NCBI RefSeq assembly: GCF_020194175.1 | Contig: NZ_JADYVX010000010.1 | Span: forward strand, 62,001 to 126,000 | From: Bradyrhizobium sp. BRP22 | Lineage (GTDB): Bacteria > Pseudomonadota > Alphaproteobacteria > Rhizobiales > Xanthobacteraceae | Direction of reading: 5' to 3' | Length of the DNA: 64,000 bases | In this document: piece by piece, positions 26,091-34,872 of the stretch | How the letters are laid out: every line of letters begins with the position of its first letter | How positions within the stretch are numbered: the stretch's first letter is position 1 | Notes under the pieces: model-generated | Databases searched by the model: none | What the model was told of the DNA's origin: nothing | What the model saw: only the letters and a program-made list of their open reading frames with translations | Position numbers and translations under genes: made by a program

Positions 26091-26326
26091 CTTGCCTCCA
26101 TCCTTTCCGCAGGCGGAGCCGGCCTCGGCTCATGCCGATCCATGCGATGGCCGAGATTGACGGTACGACTGCACGAGGCTGATGAATTGGATAAATCGGA
26201 CTCTCGTCCGACATGCCGGATCCAGCAGGCACGTGCGGCCGGCGCCGGGGCGATTGGCTGCCATTGATTTCTCCTGGCAACCAGCCACTCATGGATGGCA
26301 GCCGATCTTCAGATGTGCGTTATGGT

Positions 26327-27193
26327 CTAATTGACATTGAAGTTCACCGGCACGGTGATCGTCCTGTTGGCGCCCGGCGGCGGCACCGGAACGGGCGAGG
26401 CCCGGTGCACCAGCGCCACCACTTCCTGATCGAGATCGGCGAATCCGGACGATCGCACCAGGCTTGCCCACAGCACCTTGCCGGCACCGTCAATCGCGAA
26501 GCGCACATAGGCGATCCCGCGCGCGCCGCGCTCCCTTGCGTCCGACGGAAACCGCTTGCGGCGCTCAAGATGAGCCATGAGGAGCGACTGCCAAGTCGCT
26601 GGTGATAGCGACGACAGTCCCGAGGCGGTCTGCGCGGCAGCCGTGCGGTCGGATTGGCGGGCCTCCACCTGCGCCTGCAAAGCGGGCTTCGATTCGGCAA
26701 CGGCTTGCTGCTTGCGCGGATGCGGCTTCTTCTCCTTCGGCTTTTCCTTCGTTTCCTCTTTCGGCTTCGGCTGCTCTGCCGGAAGCTGGACCTCCGCTTG
26801 ATCCAGTACGACGGTCTTCTCCTTGATCTCGTCGTCGGGCGGCTGCTCCGGCTGAGTGACAGGTTCGGCCGTTTGCTGTTGCGGCAACGCTTCGCTCTTT
26901 TGCTCCTTTCGCGGCATGCTTTCTTCCGCCGACTTCTGGTCCGGCGTGATCTCGTCCGGCCCTGTTTGGGCCGCTTCCGGCACGGCCGCGAGCTCGATCA
27001 TGATCGCGGTTGGCGGTGAATTATCTGCGGCCACGACCGCGTCCGCGCGCAGCAGCCAGGCCACGGCTCCGGCATGGACACCGAACGTGACGAGGCCCGC
27101 GGCCAGCCACAGCAAGGCTTCGATCACTCTGGCCCGGCGCGTGATCGAGCCGTTGAAGTCGTTCACCGCAGGTGACGGGCTGCCGCCGACCAT
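26327..27193 (-). CDS. tonB: Energy transducer TonB
   Basis: This 288-residue TonB protein links the inner-membrane proton channel to outer-membrane receptors. It has one N-terminal membrane anchor (WLAAGLVTFGVHAGAVAWLL), a long Pro/Glu/Lys-rich periplasmic linker (residues ~75-190) and a C-terminal TonB domain (AHLERRKRFPSDARERG, GIAYVRFAIDGAGKVLWASL). It starts seven bases after exbB. The usual exbD gene is not between them. It presumably serves the large receptor encoded upstream at 28520-32059. Confidence 0.92.
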   Translation of the reverse strand: MVGGSPSPAVNDFNGSITRRARVIEALLWLAAGLVTFGVHAGAVAWLLRADAVVAADNSPPTAIMIELAAVPEAAQTGPDEITPDQKSAEESMPRKEQKSEALPQQQTAEPVTQPEQPPDDEIKEKTVVLDQAEVQLPAEQPKPKEETKEKPKEKKPHPRKQQAVAESKPALQAQVEARQSDRTAAAQTASGLSSLSPATWQSLLMAHLERRKRFPSDARERGARGIAYVRFAIDGAGKVLWASLVRSSGFADLDQEVVALVHRASPVPVPPPGANRTITVPVNFNVN

Positions 27194-27199
27194 GGCGTC

Positions 27200-28153
27200 T
27201 TACTCCGCGGCCAGGACGGACGGCGCCGGCGCGCGGGCATCAGGCACTTTGCGGACGTCGAGATCGAGGCTGACGAGTCGTTCGACCGCGGCCGCCGCGT
27301 CGGCGAGACCCTGCCGATAGCCGGCGACCGCGCGCGCGAACGCATTATAGATGACGACCGCCGGAACGGCGGCGACCAGACCGAAAGCGGTCGTGAGCAA
27401 CGCCTCGGCGATGCCGGGCGCGACCACTGCGAGATTCGTGGTCTGCGTCTGCGAGATGCCGATGAAGGCATTCATGATCCCCCACACCGTGCCGAACAGG
27501 CCGACAAAGGGCGCGGTCGCGCCGATCGTGGCAAGCAGCCCGGTGCCCCGGGTCAGCCGGCGGCCTGCCTGCGCCTCGATACGGGCAAGACGCGATGCGA
27601 CGCGCTCCTTCACGCCGCCGTCGCCGGCGTGGTCGAGGACCCGCGACGACCGACGCAGTTCGTCACCGGCGGACCGCACCATGAATGCGGTGGGCCCGCC
27701 CCGATTCGCAAGCGCGCGATCGGCGTCCGCGAGGCTCTCCGATGAAGCGATGACCTGAGTTGTCCGCCGCGCCCTGGCGCGGGCGCAGACAACCTCGACA
27801 GTCTTGGCGAGGCCCACGGTCCAGGTCACAAGCGAGGCGAAGGCTAGTCCGATCATCACCGCCTTCACCACCCAGTCGGCCGACATGAACATGCCCCAGG
27901 GTGACAAATCATGCGGCAGACCGGCCCGACGTTCCGAATCCGGACGACGTGGCGAGGCGGCGGGATAATCGGTTGACACCGGCCCGACCGGAGACGGCCT
28001 GACGGTCTCTGCCGGCTCGCCTGACGGCGCGACAATGCCGGTGTCGGGTGGCGCAGCCGGATGTTGTGCCATCCCGCAGGACGGTCCCGCGGCCAACGCG
28101 ACGATCAGCACAAGCGGCACGATCGTCCAACCCCGTTTTTGCGATCGTATCAT
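27200..28153 (-). CDS. exbB: ExbB proton-channel protein
   Basis: This 317-residue MotA/TolQ/ExbB-family protein has an extended N-terminus of the long ExbB type, with a signal-peptide-like segment (IVPLVLIVALAAGPSCG) and a Pro/Ser-rich stretch. Three membrane helices follow, including WVVKAVMIGLAFASLVTWTV and the TIGATAPFVGLFGTVWGIMN core, then GIAEALLTTAFGLVAAVPAV. The ATG at 28153 has a GGAAGGA ribosome-binding sequence; the frame is open to 28441. It lies between a small membrane protein gene and tonB. Confidence 0.92.
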   Translation of the reverse strand: MIRSQKRGWTIVPLVLIVALAAGPSCGMAQHPAAPPDTGIVAPSGEPAETVRPSPVGPVSTDYPAASPRRPDSERRAGLPHDLSPWGMFMSADWVVKAVMIGLAFASLVTWTVGLAKTVEVVCARARARRTTQVIASSESLADADRALANRGGPTAFMVRSAGDELRRSSRVLDHAGDGGVKERVASRLARIEAQAGRRLTRGTGLLATIGATAPFVGLFGTVWGIMNAFIGISQTQTTNLAVVAPGIAEALLTTAFGLVAAVPAVVIYNAFARAVAGYRQGLADAAAAVERLVSLDLDVRKVPDARAPAPSVLAAE

Positions 28154-28176
28154 GCTGCGTCCTTCCAATTCGTCGC

Positions 28177-28386
28177 TCACGACGCGATGCGCATCACCGG
28201 CCGGCTGGCGGCTTTGCCATCCCGGCGCGGACGAAAGCTCCGGACGAAGAGCCTGTCGAGAAGCGCGACGGCCCCGCAGATGGCCCGAAGACGTTTGTCC
28301 TCGGTCATGAATGCGAATATCGTGCAGCCGTTCGCGAACACCAGGAACAAGAGGCTGCAGACCAATTCGAAGAGCGATGCAGTCAT
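28177..28386 (-). CDS. Small single-pass membrane protein (69 aa)
   Basis: This short gene lies between the TonB receptor gene and exbB on the same strand. The product begins MTASLFELVCSLLFLVFANG, one membrane helix, followed by a basic cytoplasmic tail rich in Arg. The ATG at 28386 has a GGTGGGG ribosome-binding sequence (a GTG at 28398 is possible). It shows no ExbD features: no Asp in the helix and no periplasmic domain. Co-transcription suggests a part in receptor energisation, but no function can be read. Confidence 0.55.
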   Translation of the reverse strand: MTASLFELVCSLLFLVFANGCTIFAFMTEDKRLRAICGAVALLDRLFVRSFRPRRDGKAASRPVMRIAS

Positions 28387-28519
28387 GACTCGCCCCACCG
28401 TGTCGCTGCGGCTTCCGGACGTCTGTCCAAGCGTGTTTCACCAGGCTTCTTGATTTCGATCGTGGGCATCCCTTGCTATTCTTTCTTTAAAGCGCGGTTG
28501 GTTGATGTCCGGCATCGGC

Positions 28520-31500
28520 CTAGAAGCGGTAGTTCAGACCGATCCGGATCGAATGAAGATCAAGATCATTTTCCGCCTTGCGGCCGTTTGTCGTCTGAGA
28601 TGAGCCGGGAATTGTAACTGTCTGGCTTCTATAAACACGGCATACGCCGGCACGGGGAGGCGGATAATACAGGACACAGATTTGCGTCTGCACCCCGTAC
28701 GCCAGCGTCACGCCGGCTGTCGCATTCGGAAAGAGAAAGTCCTTATTTCCGAAATGATCGTAAGAATACTCTCCCTTGAGAGACCAGTTATTGGTCAGCG
28801 CGTATTCGAACCCTCCCCCCAACGTCCAACCGCTGCGTGTCGCTGAGGCTTCCTCGCGGAAATTGAGTTGAGTGCTGGGTACGTTTCCGCTGACGGCCTG
28901 ATACTGACTCCGCACTTCGCTTTCACTCAGGAACGCCAGACCGCCCGTCGCATAAACAAGCACGCGATCGAATGCGTAGCCGATACGGCCGCGCAGCGAC
29001 GCCGTCCAGTCGAACTGGTAGTCGATCTTGGCCTGCAGAAAGCTGCCTGCCCTAAGCTTGGCGTCTTCCGTTGCAAGAGCGTTTTGCGTCTTCCCGAACT
29101 TGGTCCAGGAAAAATCTCCCTCGACACCGATCACCATGCGGTTCGAGAACTGGTAATTGAACCCGCCCTGGAAGCCTCTTGTCAGATCGCGGAAGTTCAG
29201 GTCGGCCGACTCCGTCGCCGCGATAGCTCCGGGCGTTCCATCTCCGGCCGTCGTGATGCCCTTGGTGGCGCCCAGGCCGTAACCGAGATGTCCGCCGACA
29301 TAGAGGCCGGTCCAGTCGCTCCCCGGAGAGCCGAGCGAAGCATTCCCCAATCTTACTTGGGGAAGGTGACGAACGAGAGGCGTCGTTTCATTGAGCGTCG
29401 TGGTGTAGCTGATCCGGGCGGTTCGGCCTGGCGATGGGACCGCGATCGAGGTCAGCGCGCCGAAATAATATTGGTCCGTCAGGTTCTCGACGCTGAAATT
29501 GAACGTCGCGTCGTCGTCGACCTTGTAGATGCCGAAGAGATCATACACCTGATATGACGGCCAGGTGAACGTATCACCACTGGTTGGAGGCCAGGCGCTG
29601 CCCGAGCGCGCCGACGAGAACTGGACTCGTCCGCCCAACGTCAGCCTCTGATCGAACAACCGGACGCCGGCCGTCACGCTGCCAGCATAGTCCGGTGGGA
29701 CATAGTTCGCAGCGTAGTCGTTTTTGAGCGCGCCTGTTGGGCTCGCTAGACTGAACTGTGACGTCGGCGGCGCGCAGCTTCCCGCAGTCTCGCAATATTC
29801 AATCTTGGTATATTTGGTGAAAGCGCCTTCGAGGAAAAATGCGCCCGCGTCATAGTTGCCGGATATTTCGAAGCCGCGGAAGTTGGCGCTGTCAATATTG
29901 TACCATACGTATTTGTGCTCCGCAGGTGCTCCGCTCCCCGTCTGGTAGCGGACGATATAATCGTCATAGTGGTTGTCGAAATAGGCGAGCTTGACGCGGA
30001 GCTTGTCGCCGGACTGGAAAACGTTGTTGCGCAGGATATTCAGGCCGGCTTCGTAATTCTTGGCGATCTCGGGCTGCAAATCCGGATTGTTCCAGAGCAA
30101 TCCCTGATAATGCCAATGCGTTTCACGAAGGCTCGGAGGACGGTAGCCCTCCTTGTATTGGCCGTAGAACTGAATTCCCTCAATCGGCGATATGACGACA
30201 CTAGCATTGGGACTGGCACGTCCGCCGGAACGATCAGGAAACTTGGTGAGGTATCCTTCGCCATTTGAATTGTAATGGTCATAGCGCAGGCCCGCGGAGA
30301 GCGTCAGCCAGTCGATCGGCTTGAGGCTTGCGTTGCTGAACGTTCCCGTCATCACGCGCACGCCCGAGGGGCCGTAGGTTTCCCAGCCGTCCGAGCCGGA
30401 CACCGAACTCGGAAACTGCTCGGCCTTGGCGTGTTCGCGGGTGAATTCAACGCCGTTGTCCCATGAGAGTTGGCCGAGCGCGGTGTCGAACACGGAGGTG
30501 TTGCCGACATCTCCGCCAACCATCACGTCCGCATAGGGGCCAGGAAGGAGACCATGGCGCTGCGACGTCAGATCGGTCAGCCAGAGATCGGCCCGCATTT
30601 TCACATACGGATTGTCCGACGGCTCATACTTGTATTTGGCCGTGTAGGTATCGACATGCGTTTCGGAGAGTGGGAATTGTCCGTAGGGCAAAATTCCTGA
30701 CACCATCGCAGCCTGATAACTCAGCTCATCAAGCTCGCCATAGTTGGAATTGTAGGAGAGATAGCCGAGTTCGAGCGACTCACCATCACCCCATTTCACC
30801 TTTCCTTTTGCCAGAAACGAATCTGTATTTTCCGAGGTGTTGAACACCTCCTGCCCGGGCTTTACGAGTGAATTGGCATTCGCGGTCGTTGTAAGCGCGT
30901 TTGCAGGACGGAATGTGATCCCGTCGGGGACTTTTGTTCCGGCGAAGTAGTTACCTTGGACGTGCTTGGAATAGGCGACGATGAATTCGTAGTTCTCCTT
31001 GATCGCGGCGACGGCCACACTGCCCGAAGATGTGTCGCCGTTGAAAAAGGATGGCCGGCCCTTGGCCGCCGTATTGACGGCGTTGTTCGACAGGAAACTT
31101 GGCGCCTGCTCCGCCACCGCGTTGGTGGCGAGGCTGCCTTTGACGCGCGTACCAAATATCTTGCCGTCCTTGACGATGTCGCCTGCTTCGAGGGTGCGGA
31201 AGTTGACGGTGCCGCCGATACCCCCGACACCCACTCCGCTGCTCGGTCCCTTGGAAATCTCGACACCGCCGATCAGATCGGGATCGACATAGGTCTCGTC
31301 GCGGTTACCGATATAGCCGCGATAGGAGCTCGTGTTCTGGCGCGCACCGTCAATCGTCGTGCTCACGCGGCCCATGCCTTGCAGGCCCCGGATGTTGGGA
31401 TTGATCGACGTGCCGACATGATTGCCCGCCGAGATCACGCCGGGCGTATCGATGAACACGTCGCCGGCCGATGTGGGCGGCAGCCGATCGAGTTGCTCGC

Positions 31501-32059
31501 GCGAGATGTATGAGACTGATCCAGGAGTCTCATAGGGCGTATCGCCGTTCATCGTGGAACGCCTGGCGTTCACATTGATCGTATCGAGCAGGAGAGACCC
31601 GTCGGCCGGTGGCGGGGCGGCAGCGTCTGAGATGTTGGCTGACGGGCGCCCACCAATGACGGCGGTGCCTTGCGAGGTAATGCGGTAGCTGATGCCGGTC
31701 CCGCGAAGAAGCTGATCGAGCGCCTGCTGCGGTGTGAGGCTACCGACAACGGGGTTGGACCGCACACCTTGCGACGCCTCGGAGGGAAATGCGACCTGAA
31801 GCCCGGACTGGCGACCGAACTGGTTGAGGGCACTCGTCAGCGGCTGAGCCGGAATGTTGAACTGGCGGATCGCCGGAGCGTCCTGCGTTTGCACGGTCTG
31901 AGAGAAAGCGCCCTCTGCATATAGGACCGGTCCGGCCGATAGCGCGCAGACGGCTGCACTGCGGAGCAAGTGGATAGTGACGCGCTTCGATCTCCCTCCT
32001 GCTACTGTTCCAATTCTAGTTCTTACTCCCCCAATAGACATCAACTCGCTCATCTTCAC
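28520..32059 (-). CDS. TonB-dependent haem/haemophore-type receptor with STN domain and fused C-terminal beta-barrel
   Basis: This is a 1179-residue outer-membrane receptor. After a signal peptide come the STN signalling domain (residues ~65-137; QFNIPAQPLTSALNQFGRQS), a TonB box (DTINVNA, 159-165), a plug (~170-290; IRGLQGMGRVSTTIDGARQN) and a 22-strand barrel to about residue 885. The barrel has the YRPPSLRE and NPDLQPE motifs seen in haem receptors. Residues 913-1179 form a second domain that looks like a complete Omp25/31-type eight-strand porin-like barrel (DWTGLYVGGHLGYG to SIRIGLNYRF). Normal receptors of this type end near residue 890. The STN domain couples it to the FecR/FecI pair upstream. 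The start is GTG 32059 or ATG 32053. Confidence 0.88.
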   Translation of the reverse strand: MKMSELMSIGGVRTRIGTVAGGRSKRVTIHLLRSAAVCALSAGPVLYAEGAFSQTVQTQDAPAIRQFNIPAQPLTSALNQFGRQSGLQVAFPSEASQGVRSNPVVGSLTPQQALDQLLRGTGISYRITSQGTAVIGGRPSANISDAAAPPPADGSLLLDTINVNARRSTMNGDTPYETPGSVSYISREQLDRLPPTSAGDVFIDTPGVISAGNHVGTSINPNIRGLQGMGRVSTTIDGARQNTSSYRGYIGNRDETYVDPDLIGGVEISKGPSSGVGVGGIGGTVNFRTLEAGDIVKDGKIFGTRVKGSLATNAVAEQAPSFLSNNAVNTAAKGRPSFFNGDTSSGSVAVAAIKENYEFIVAYSKHVQGNYFAGTKVPDGITFRPANALTTTANANSLVKPGQEVFNTSENTDSFLAKGKVKWGDGESLELGYLSYNSNYGELDELSYQAAMVSGILPYGQFPLSETHVDTYTAKYKYEPSDNPYVKMRADLWLTDLTSQRHGLLPGPYADVMVGGDVGNTSVFDTALGQLSWDNGVEFTREHAKAEQFPSSVSGSDGWETYGPSGVRVMTGTFSNASLKPIDWLTLSAGLRYDHYNSNGEGYLTKFPDRSGGRASPNASVVISPIEGIQFYGQYKEGYRPPSLRETHWHYQGLLWNNPDLQPEIAKNYEAGLNILRNNVFQSGDKLRVKLAYFDNHYDDYIVRYQTGSGAPAEHKYVWYNIDSANFRGFEISGNYDAGAFFLEGAFTKYTKIEYCETAGSCAPPTSQFSLASPTGALKNDYAANYVPPDYAGSVTAGVRLFDQRLTLGGRVQFSSARSGSAWPPTSGDTFTWPSYQVYDLFGIYKVDDDATFNFSVENLTDQYYFGALTSIAVPSPGRTARISYTTTLNETTPLVRHLPQVRLGNASLGSPGSDWTGLYVGGHLGYGLGATKGITTAGDGTPGAIAATESADLNFRDLTRGFQGGFNYQFSNRMVIGVEGDFSWTKFGKTQNALATEDAKLRAGSFLQAKIDYQFDWTASLRGRIGYAFDRVLVYATGGLAFLSESEVRSQYQAVSGNVPSTQLNFREEASATRSGWTLGGGFEYALTNNWSLKGEYSYDHFGNKDFLFPNATAGVTLAYGVQTQICVLYYPPPRAGVCRVYRSQTVTIPGSSQTTNGRKAENDLDLHSIRIGLNYRF

Positions 32060-32149
32060 TTGTCATTGCGCAGCCAGCTCCATAGGCATGCGCTTCCGAC
32101 GTAAAGACGAAGAGCTCCGCAAGATTCTCACGGCGGCGTCGTTTTTGGA

Positions 32150-32164
32150 GGAATTACAAATTCC
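32150..32164. promoter_or_regulatory. 15-bp perfect inverted repeat upstream of the TonB receptor gene
   Basis: GGAATT-ACA-AATTCC lies in the 118-base gap between fecR and the receptor gene, about 90 bases upstream of the receptor start. GGAA-type sequences are typical of -35 elements read by FecI-type sigma factors, and a symmetric element could also be a repressor site. The assignment is tentative. Confidence 0.35.
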
Positions 32165-32177
32165 GCAATCGCGCCGA

Positions 32178-33218
32178 CTACAGGCGCGACACGATCCGCA
32201 CGAACGGGGTAACGGACCGAACCTTGCCGCCGAAAGGCTCGACGAGCCCGGCGAGCGCGCGATCAGGGTTACGTAGATCGAACAGGCCGCTCACCTTGCG
32301 GCCCGCAAGGTCTCGGTCGGGAATCAGGATCGAGGCCGAGGAGTAGCGCTGGATCAATTCGATGGCGGATTCTACGGTGGCATTGGACAGAAAGACCTTT
32401 CCTTCGCGCCAGGAGCCGATTTCCTCAAGCGATACCGGTTCGATGCTCGCGTGACCTGTCGCGTGATCGACGACGAACATTTGGCCGGGCTTGAGAATGT
32501 CAGATGGTTCGCTCTTCGCGGCGGGCGTGGCTTCGATCGAACCGCGCAGGAGCGCAACCTTCGTACTCGTCGATGAGACCTGGACATTGAAGGCGGTGCC
32601 ATGCACCTTGACTTCGACGCCCCGCACATCGACGATGAAAGGCCGTGTGGTGTCGGTTGCGACATCGAAGAAGCCTTCGCCTGCTAGCAGCGTAACGCGG
32701 CGCTGCGTCGTTCCGATATCGGCCTTGATCGCGCTGCTTCCGCCGAGTTCGACGGCGGAGCCATCGGCCATCCGAATATGTTCGGTCTGGCCGGCGGCGG
32801 TGCGGTAGTCGGCGCTGAGGGCAATGAGGACTGCCGGAGCTGCAATCCACAACACGCATGCCGCGACAAGCGTGAAGACCACCATCCCGATTGGGCGGCG
32901 ATATGATTTGCGCGTCGCCATGGTGCGCGCGGCAAGGTTCGGTATGGGTAGAGGCGCGTTCGTCACGCCCGGCTTCGAGAACGGATCGACGCCTCCCCAG
33001 GCTTTCTGATCATAGGCCGGCTTGACTGCGCCGAGCGCCTTCCATGTTGCGCTGACACGCTCCCACGCGCTCCGGTTCTGCTCGCAAGCTGCAAGCCAGG
33101 CCTCGAACTCGTCGAACACTGCGGAGCTCCGGGGCGCTTGCTCCAGTCGCAGGATCCAGCCGGTCGCCTCCTCGAGCAACTGGCGCTCCGTATCGTGTTT
33201 CGTAGCCAACGTATCCAA
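32178..33218 (-). CDS. FecR-family anti-sigma / signal-transducing protein
   Basis: This inner-membrane protein of about 346 residues relays receptor occupancy to the ECF sigma factor. The N-terminal cytoplasmic DUF4880-type segment (ATGWILRLEQAPRSSAVFDE) is followed by one membrane helix (IGMVVFTLVAACVLWIAAPA), the FecR domain (HIRMADGSAVELGGSSAI, GEGFFDVATDTTRPFIVDV, VHGTAFNVQ) and a C-terminal STN-like region that contacts the receptor. The frame is open to 33383 and overlaps the sigma gene. The TTG at 33218 with an AGGGA sequence is the most likely start, but this is uncertain. Confidence 0.85.
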   Translation of the reverse strand: MDTLATKHDTERQLLEEATGWILRLEQAPRSSAVFDEFEAWLAACEQNRSAWERVSATWKALGAVKPAYDQKAWGGVDPFSKPGVTNAPLPIPNLAARTMATRKSYRRPIGMVVFTLVAACVLWIAAPAVLIALSADYRTAAGQTEHIRMADGSAVELGGSSAIKADIGTTQRRVTLLAGEGFFDVATDTTRPFIVDVRGVEVKVHGTAFNVQVSSTSTKVALLRGSIEATPAAKSEPSDILKPGQMFVVDHATGHASIEPVSLEEIGSWREGKVFLSNATVESAIELIQRYSSASILIPDRDLAGRKVSGLFDLRNPDRALAGLVEPFGGKVRSVTPFVRIVSRL

Positions 33219-33327
33219 TGTTCCCTGTCGCGGTGCTCTGTCGTCGTCTACCGATGAATGAAGCCGGTCTGTCAATCCGAACGAAATTGACGCTTTCGCG
33301 TGACTCTTTACAAGACCATTCGCGGGA

Positions 33328-33855
33328 TCACGAGTTCGTCTCGCCGTTCGAGTCCCGTTCGAGCCGGATCGTGACCGTTGCAACGGCCGCCTGGATCAAG
33401 CGGTAGACGGTAGGAACGGAGACTCCGAGGTGGGCAGCCACCTCTTCGACCGAGTATTCGCCGAACCTGTGCATTTCCAGCGCAACGCGCTGTTTCTCCG
33501 GTAGCCCGGCAATGATATCCATGGCTCGGCGCTCGCTCTCACGATAAAGAACAGTTTCCTCGGGCGTGGGCGTGGTCTGAGAGCTGGTCCAGACCGGTGC
33601 ATTGTGCGCGTTCCGCAGATTTTCCAGACGCTTCCGCCGCAGTACATCCACCGCAAGATTGTGCACGATGCGAAACAGATATGACCGTGGACGGGCCTCC
33701 GGCATCCGGCCGCCACCCGCCGGGACAAATTTGATGAATGCTTCCTGCACCAGATCCTCGGCCCCGTCGCGAGAGCCCAGCAGGTGCGAAGCGTAGTCGA
33801 TGAGAACTGCGCGATAGTGCAGATACAGAGCGAACCGCGGATCGAGCTCCTCCAT
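33328..33855 (-). CDS. ECF-type RNA polymerase sigma factor, FecI-like
   Basis: This is a 175-residue ECF sigma factor. Region 2 is seen as YRAVLIDYASHLLGSRDGAE and PRSYLFRIVHNLAVDVLRR, and region 4 as LPEKQRVALEMHRFGEYSVE followed by the helix-turn-helix AAHLGVSVPTVYRLI. The arrangement sigma, FecR, STN-containing TonB receptor is the standard cell-surface signalling set. When the receptor binds its ligand, the sigma factor should be released to transcribe the receptor operon. Confidence 0.92.
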   Translation of the reverse strand: MEELDPRFALYLHYRAVLIDYASHLLGSRDGAEDLVQEAFIKFVPAGGGRMPEARPRSYLFRIVHNLAVDVLRRKRLENLRNAHNAPVWTSSQTTPTPEETVLYRESERRAMDIIAGLPEKQRVALEMHRFGEYSVEEVAAHLGVSVPTVYRLIQAAVATVTIRLERDSNGETNS

Positions 33856-34190
33856 CAGAGCTTTCTCCCCGGATCACGCACAAACGCGCCACGCCGCGGT
33901 CCCGGCCTTGCTTCCCTTCGATCCCGGGCCACGACACTGATCGGGCCCTGCAGGACGACGCGCTCTATGGTTCTTGATCCGGTCATGCCGCCCCCTCGGC
34001 CCGCGAACCTCATGATCAGGGCGCTCACTGCACGCGAAACAGTTAGAAACTCGGAAATTTCTTCGCAACGACAATAATTTATAATGCCTCTAGGGCTTGC
34101 CGCCGCGAACTGGCAGCTGCGTCCCATTCAGGACTATCGAAAACGGCTGGGAAGCGACTGGCCGCTATTCCGGACCCGGACGCCCTCCCC

Positions 34191-34267
34191 GTCATTGCGA
34201 GCGTTAGCGAAGCAATCCATGTCTCCGCTTGCGGCGCTATGGATTGCTTCGCTCCGCTCGCAATGAC
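34191..34267. repeat. Palindromic repeat GTCATTGCGAG...CTCGCAATGAC
   Basis: A 77-base imperfect palindrome with outer arms GTCATTGCGAGCG and CGCTCGCAATGAC and inner arms GAAGCAATCCAT and TATGGATTGCTTCG. This family of dispersed inverted repeats is common between genes in several proteobacteria, including Bradyrhizobium. It is non-coding and can fold into a long hairpin on either strand. Confidence 0.75.
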
Positions 34268-34297
34268 AATGTGGACGCAGTTGGTGCGACAAAACAA

Positions 34298-34374
34298 CCC
34301 GACGGGCAAATCAGCTAAAATCTGTCCAGCCCTGCCGCGAAAAATAAATCGCTTAACCCGTCGGGCAAATCAGC
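34298..34374. repeat. 18-bp direct repeat pair CCCG(A/T)CGGGCAAATCAGC
   Basis: The 18-base unit occurs at 34298-34315 and again at 34357-34374 with one mismatch, 59 bases apart. It encloses an AT-richer spacer (GAAAAATAAATCGC). I recall this arrangement as another recurrent intergenic element of Bradyrhizobium-type genomes. Together with its neighbours it fills the gap 33856-34872, where no gene is supported. Confidence 0.6.
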
Positions 34375-34417
34375 ATTATGACTCCGCGCGTCTCACGGCG
34401 ACAGCTTCTCGGCTCGG

Positions 34418-34520
34418 CCACTGCCGTCTCTGGAATACTGGATCGTCCGCCGGAGCCTGTCATCGGGCGGCCGTTCGGCCGACCCGGTGGCGGACGATGA
34501 CTGCGGAGAAGCTGTTTGAC
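34418..34520. repeat. Inverted copy of the 10486-10552 intergenic repeat
   Basis: This unit contains CTCTGGAATACTGGATCGTC and ends GGAGAAGCTGTTTGAC, the reverse complement of the unit at 10486-10552. The central part (ATCGGGCGGCCGTTCGGCCG) is longer here and itself palindromic. It marks a dispersed mobile or palindromic repeat family rather than a gene. Confidence 0.65.
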
Positions 34521-34872
34521 ATTTGAATCAGAACCCTCCGGCGCATACGCATGAGTGACACCCGGGTCTCCATCCTCGCACCAAGCATGCACGGCGATCC
34601 CGTTATCGTCGACAGCGTGCTGGAGGCTGGCGACGCACACCGCCCGGAAGTTCGAACTGATCATCGGCGGCATCCGCCGAACTTGGACGGTCACTCGATG
34701 TTGTCGGGAAAAATTCCCGCAAAGATTAAGGAATGAAAGTCGACGCCCGTCTGATTTGACCACTCATGTCTCGCCCTCATACGATCGCTTCAGATCCGTC
34801 AGAGATCGGAGAAATCTTACCTCCGCGGCTGCCCGGCAGCGTCCAGTTGCGGGACGACAGTCGCGCAGTGGC

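Noticed and set aside
28177..28386. Interpreting the small membrane protein next to exbB as ExbD or a shortened ExbD
   Set aside because: ExbD has a membrane Asp and a ~100-residue periplasmic domain. This protein has neither.
34353..34763. A minus-strand open frame of 136 codons in the repeat-rich gap
   Set aside because: Half of it is formed by the dispersed repeat unit at 34418-34520, and the remainder has no recognisable motif.
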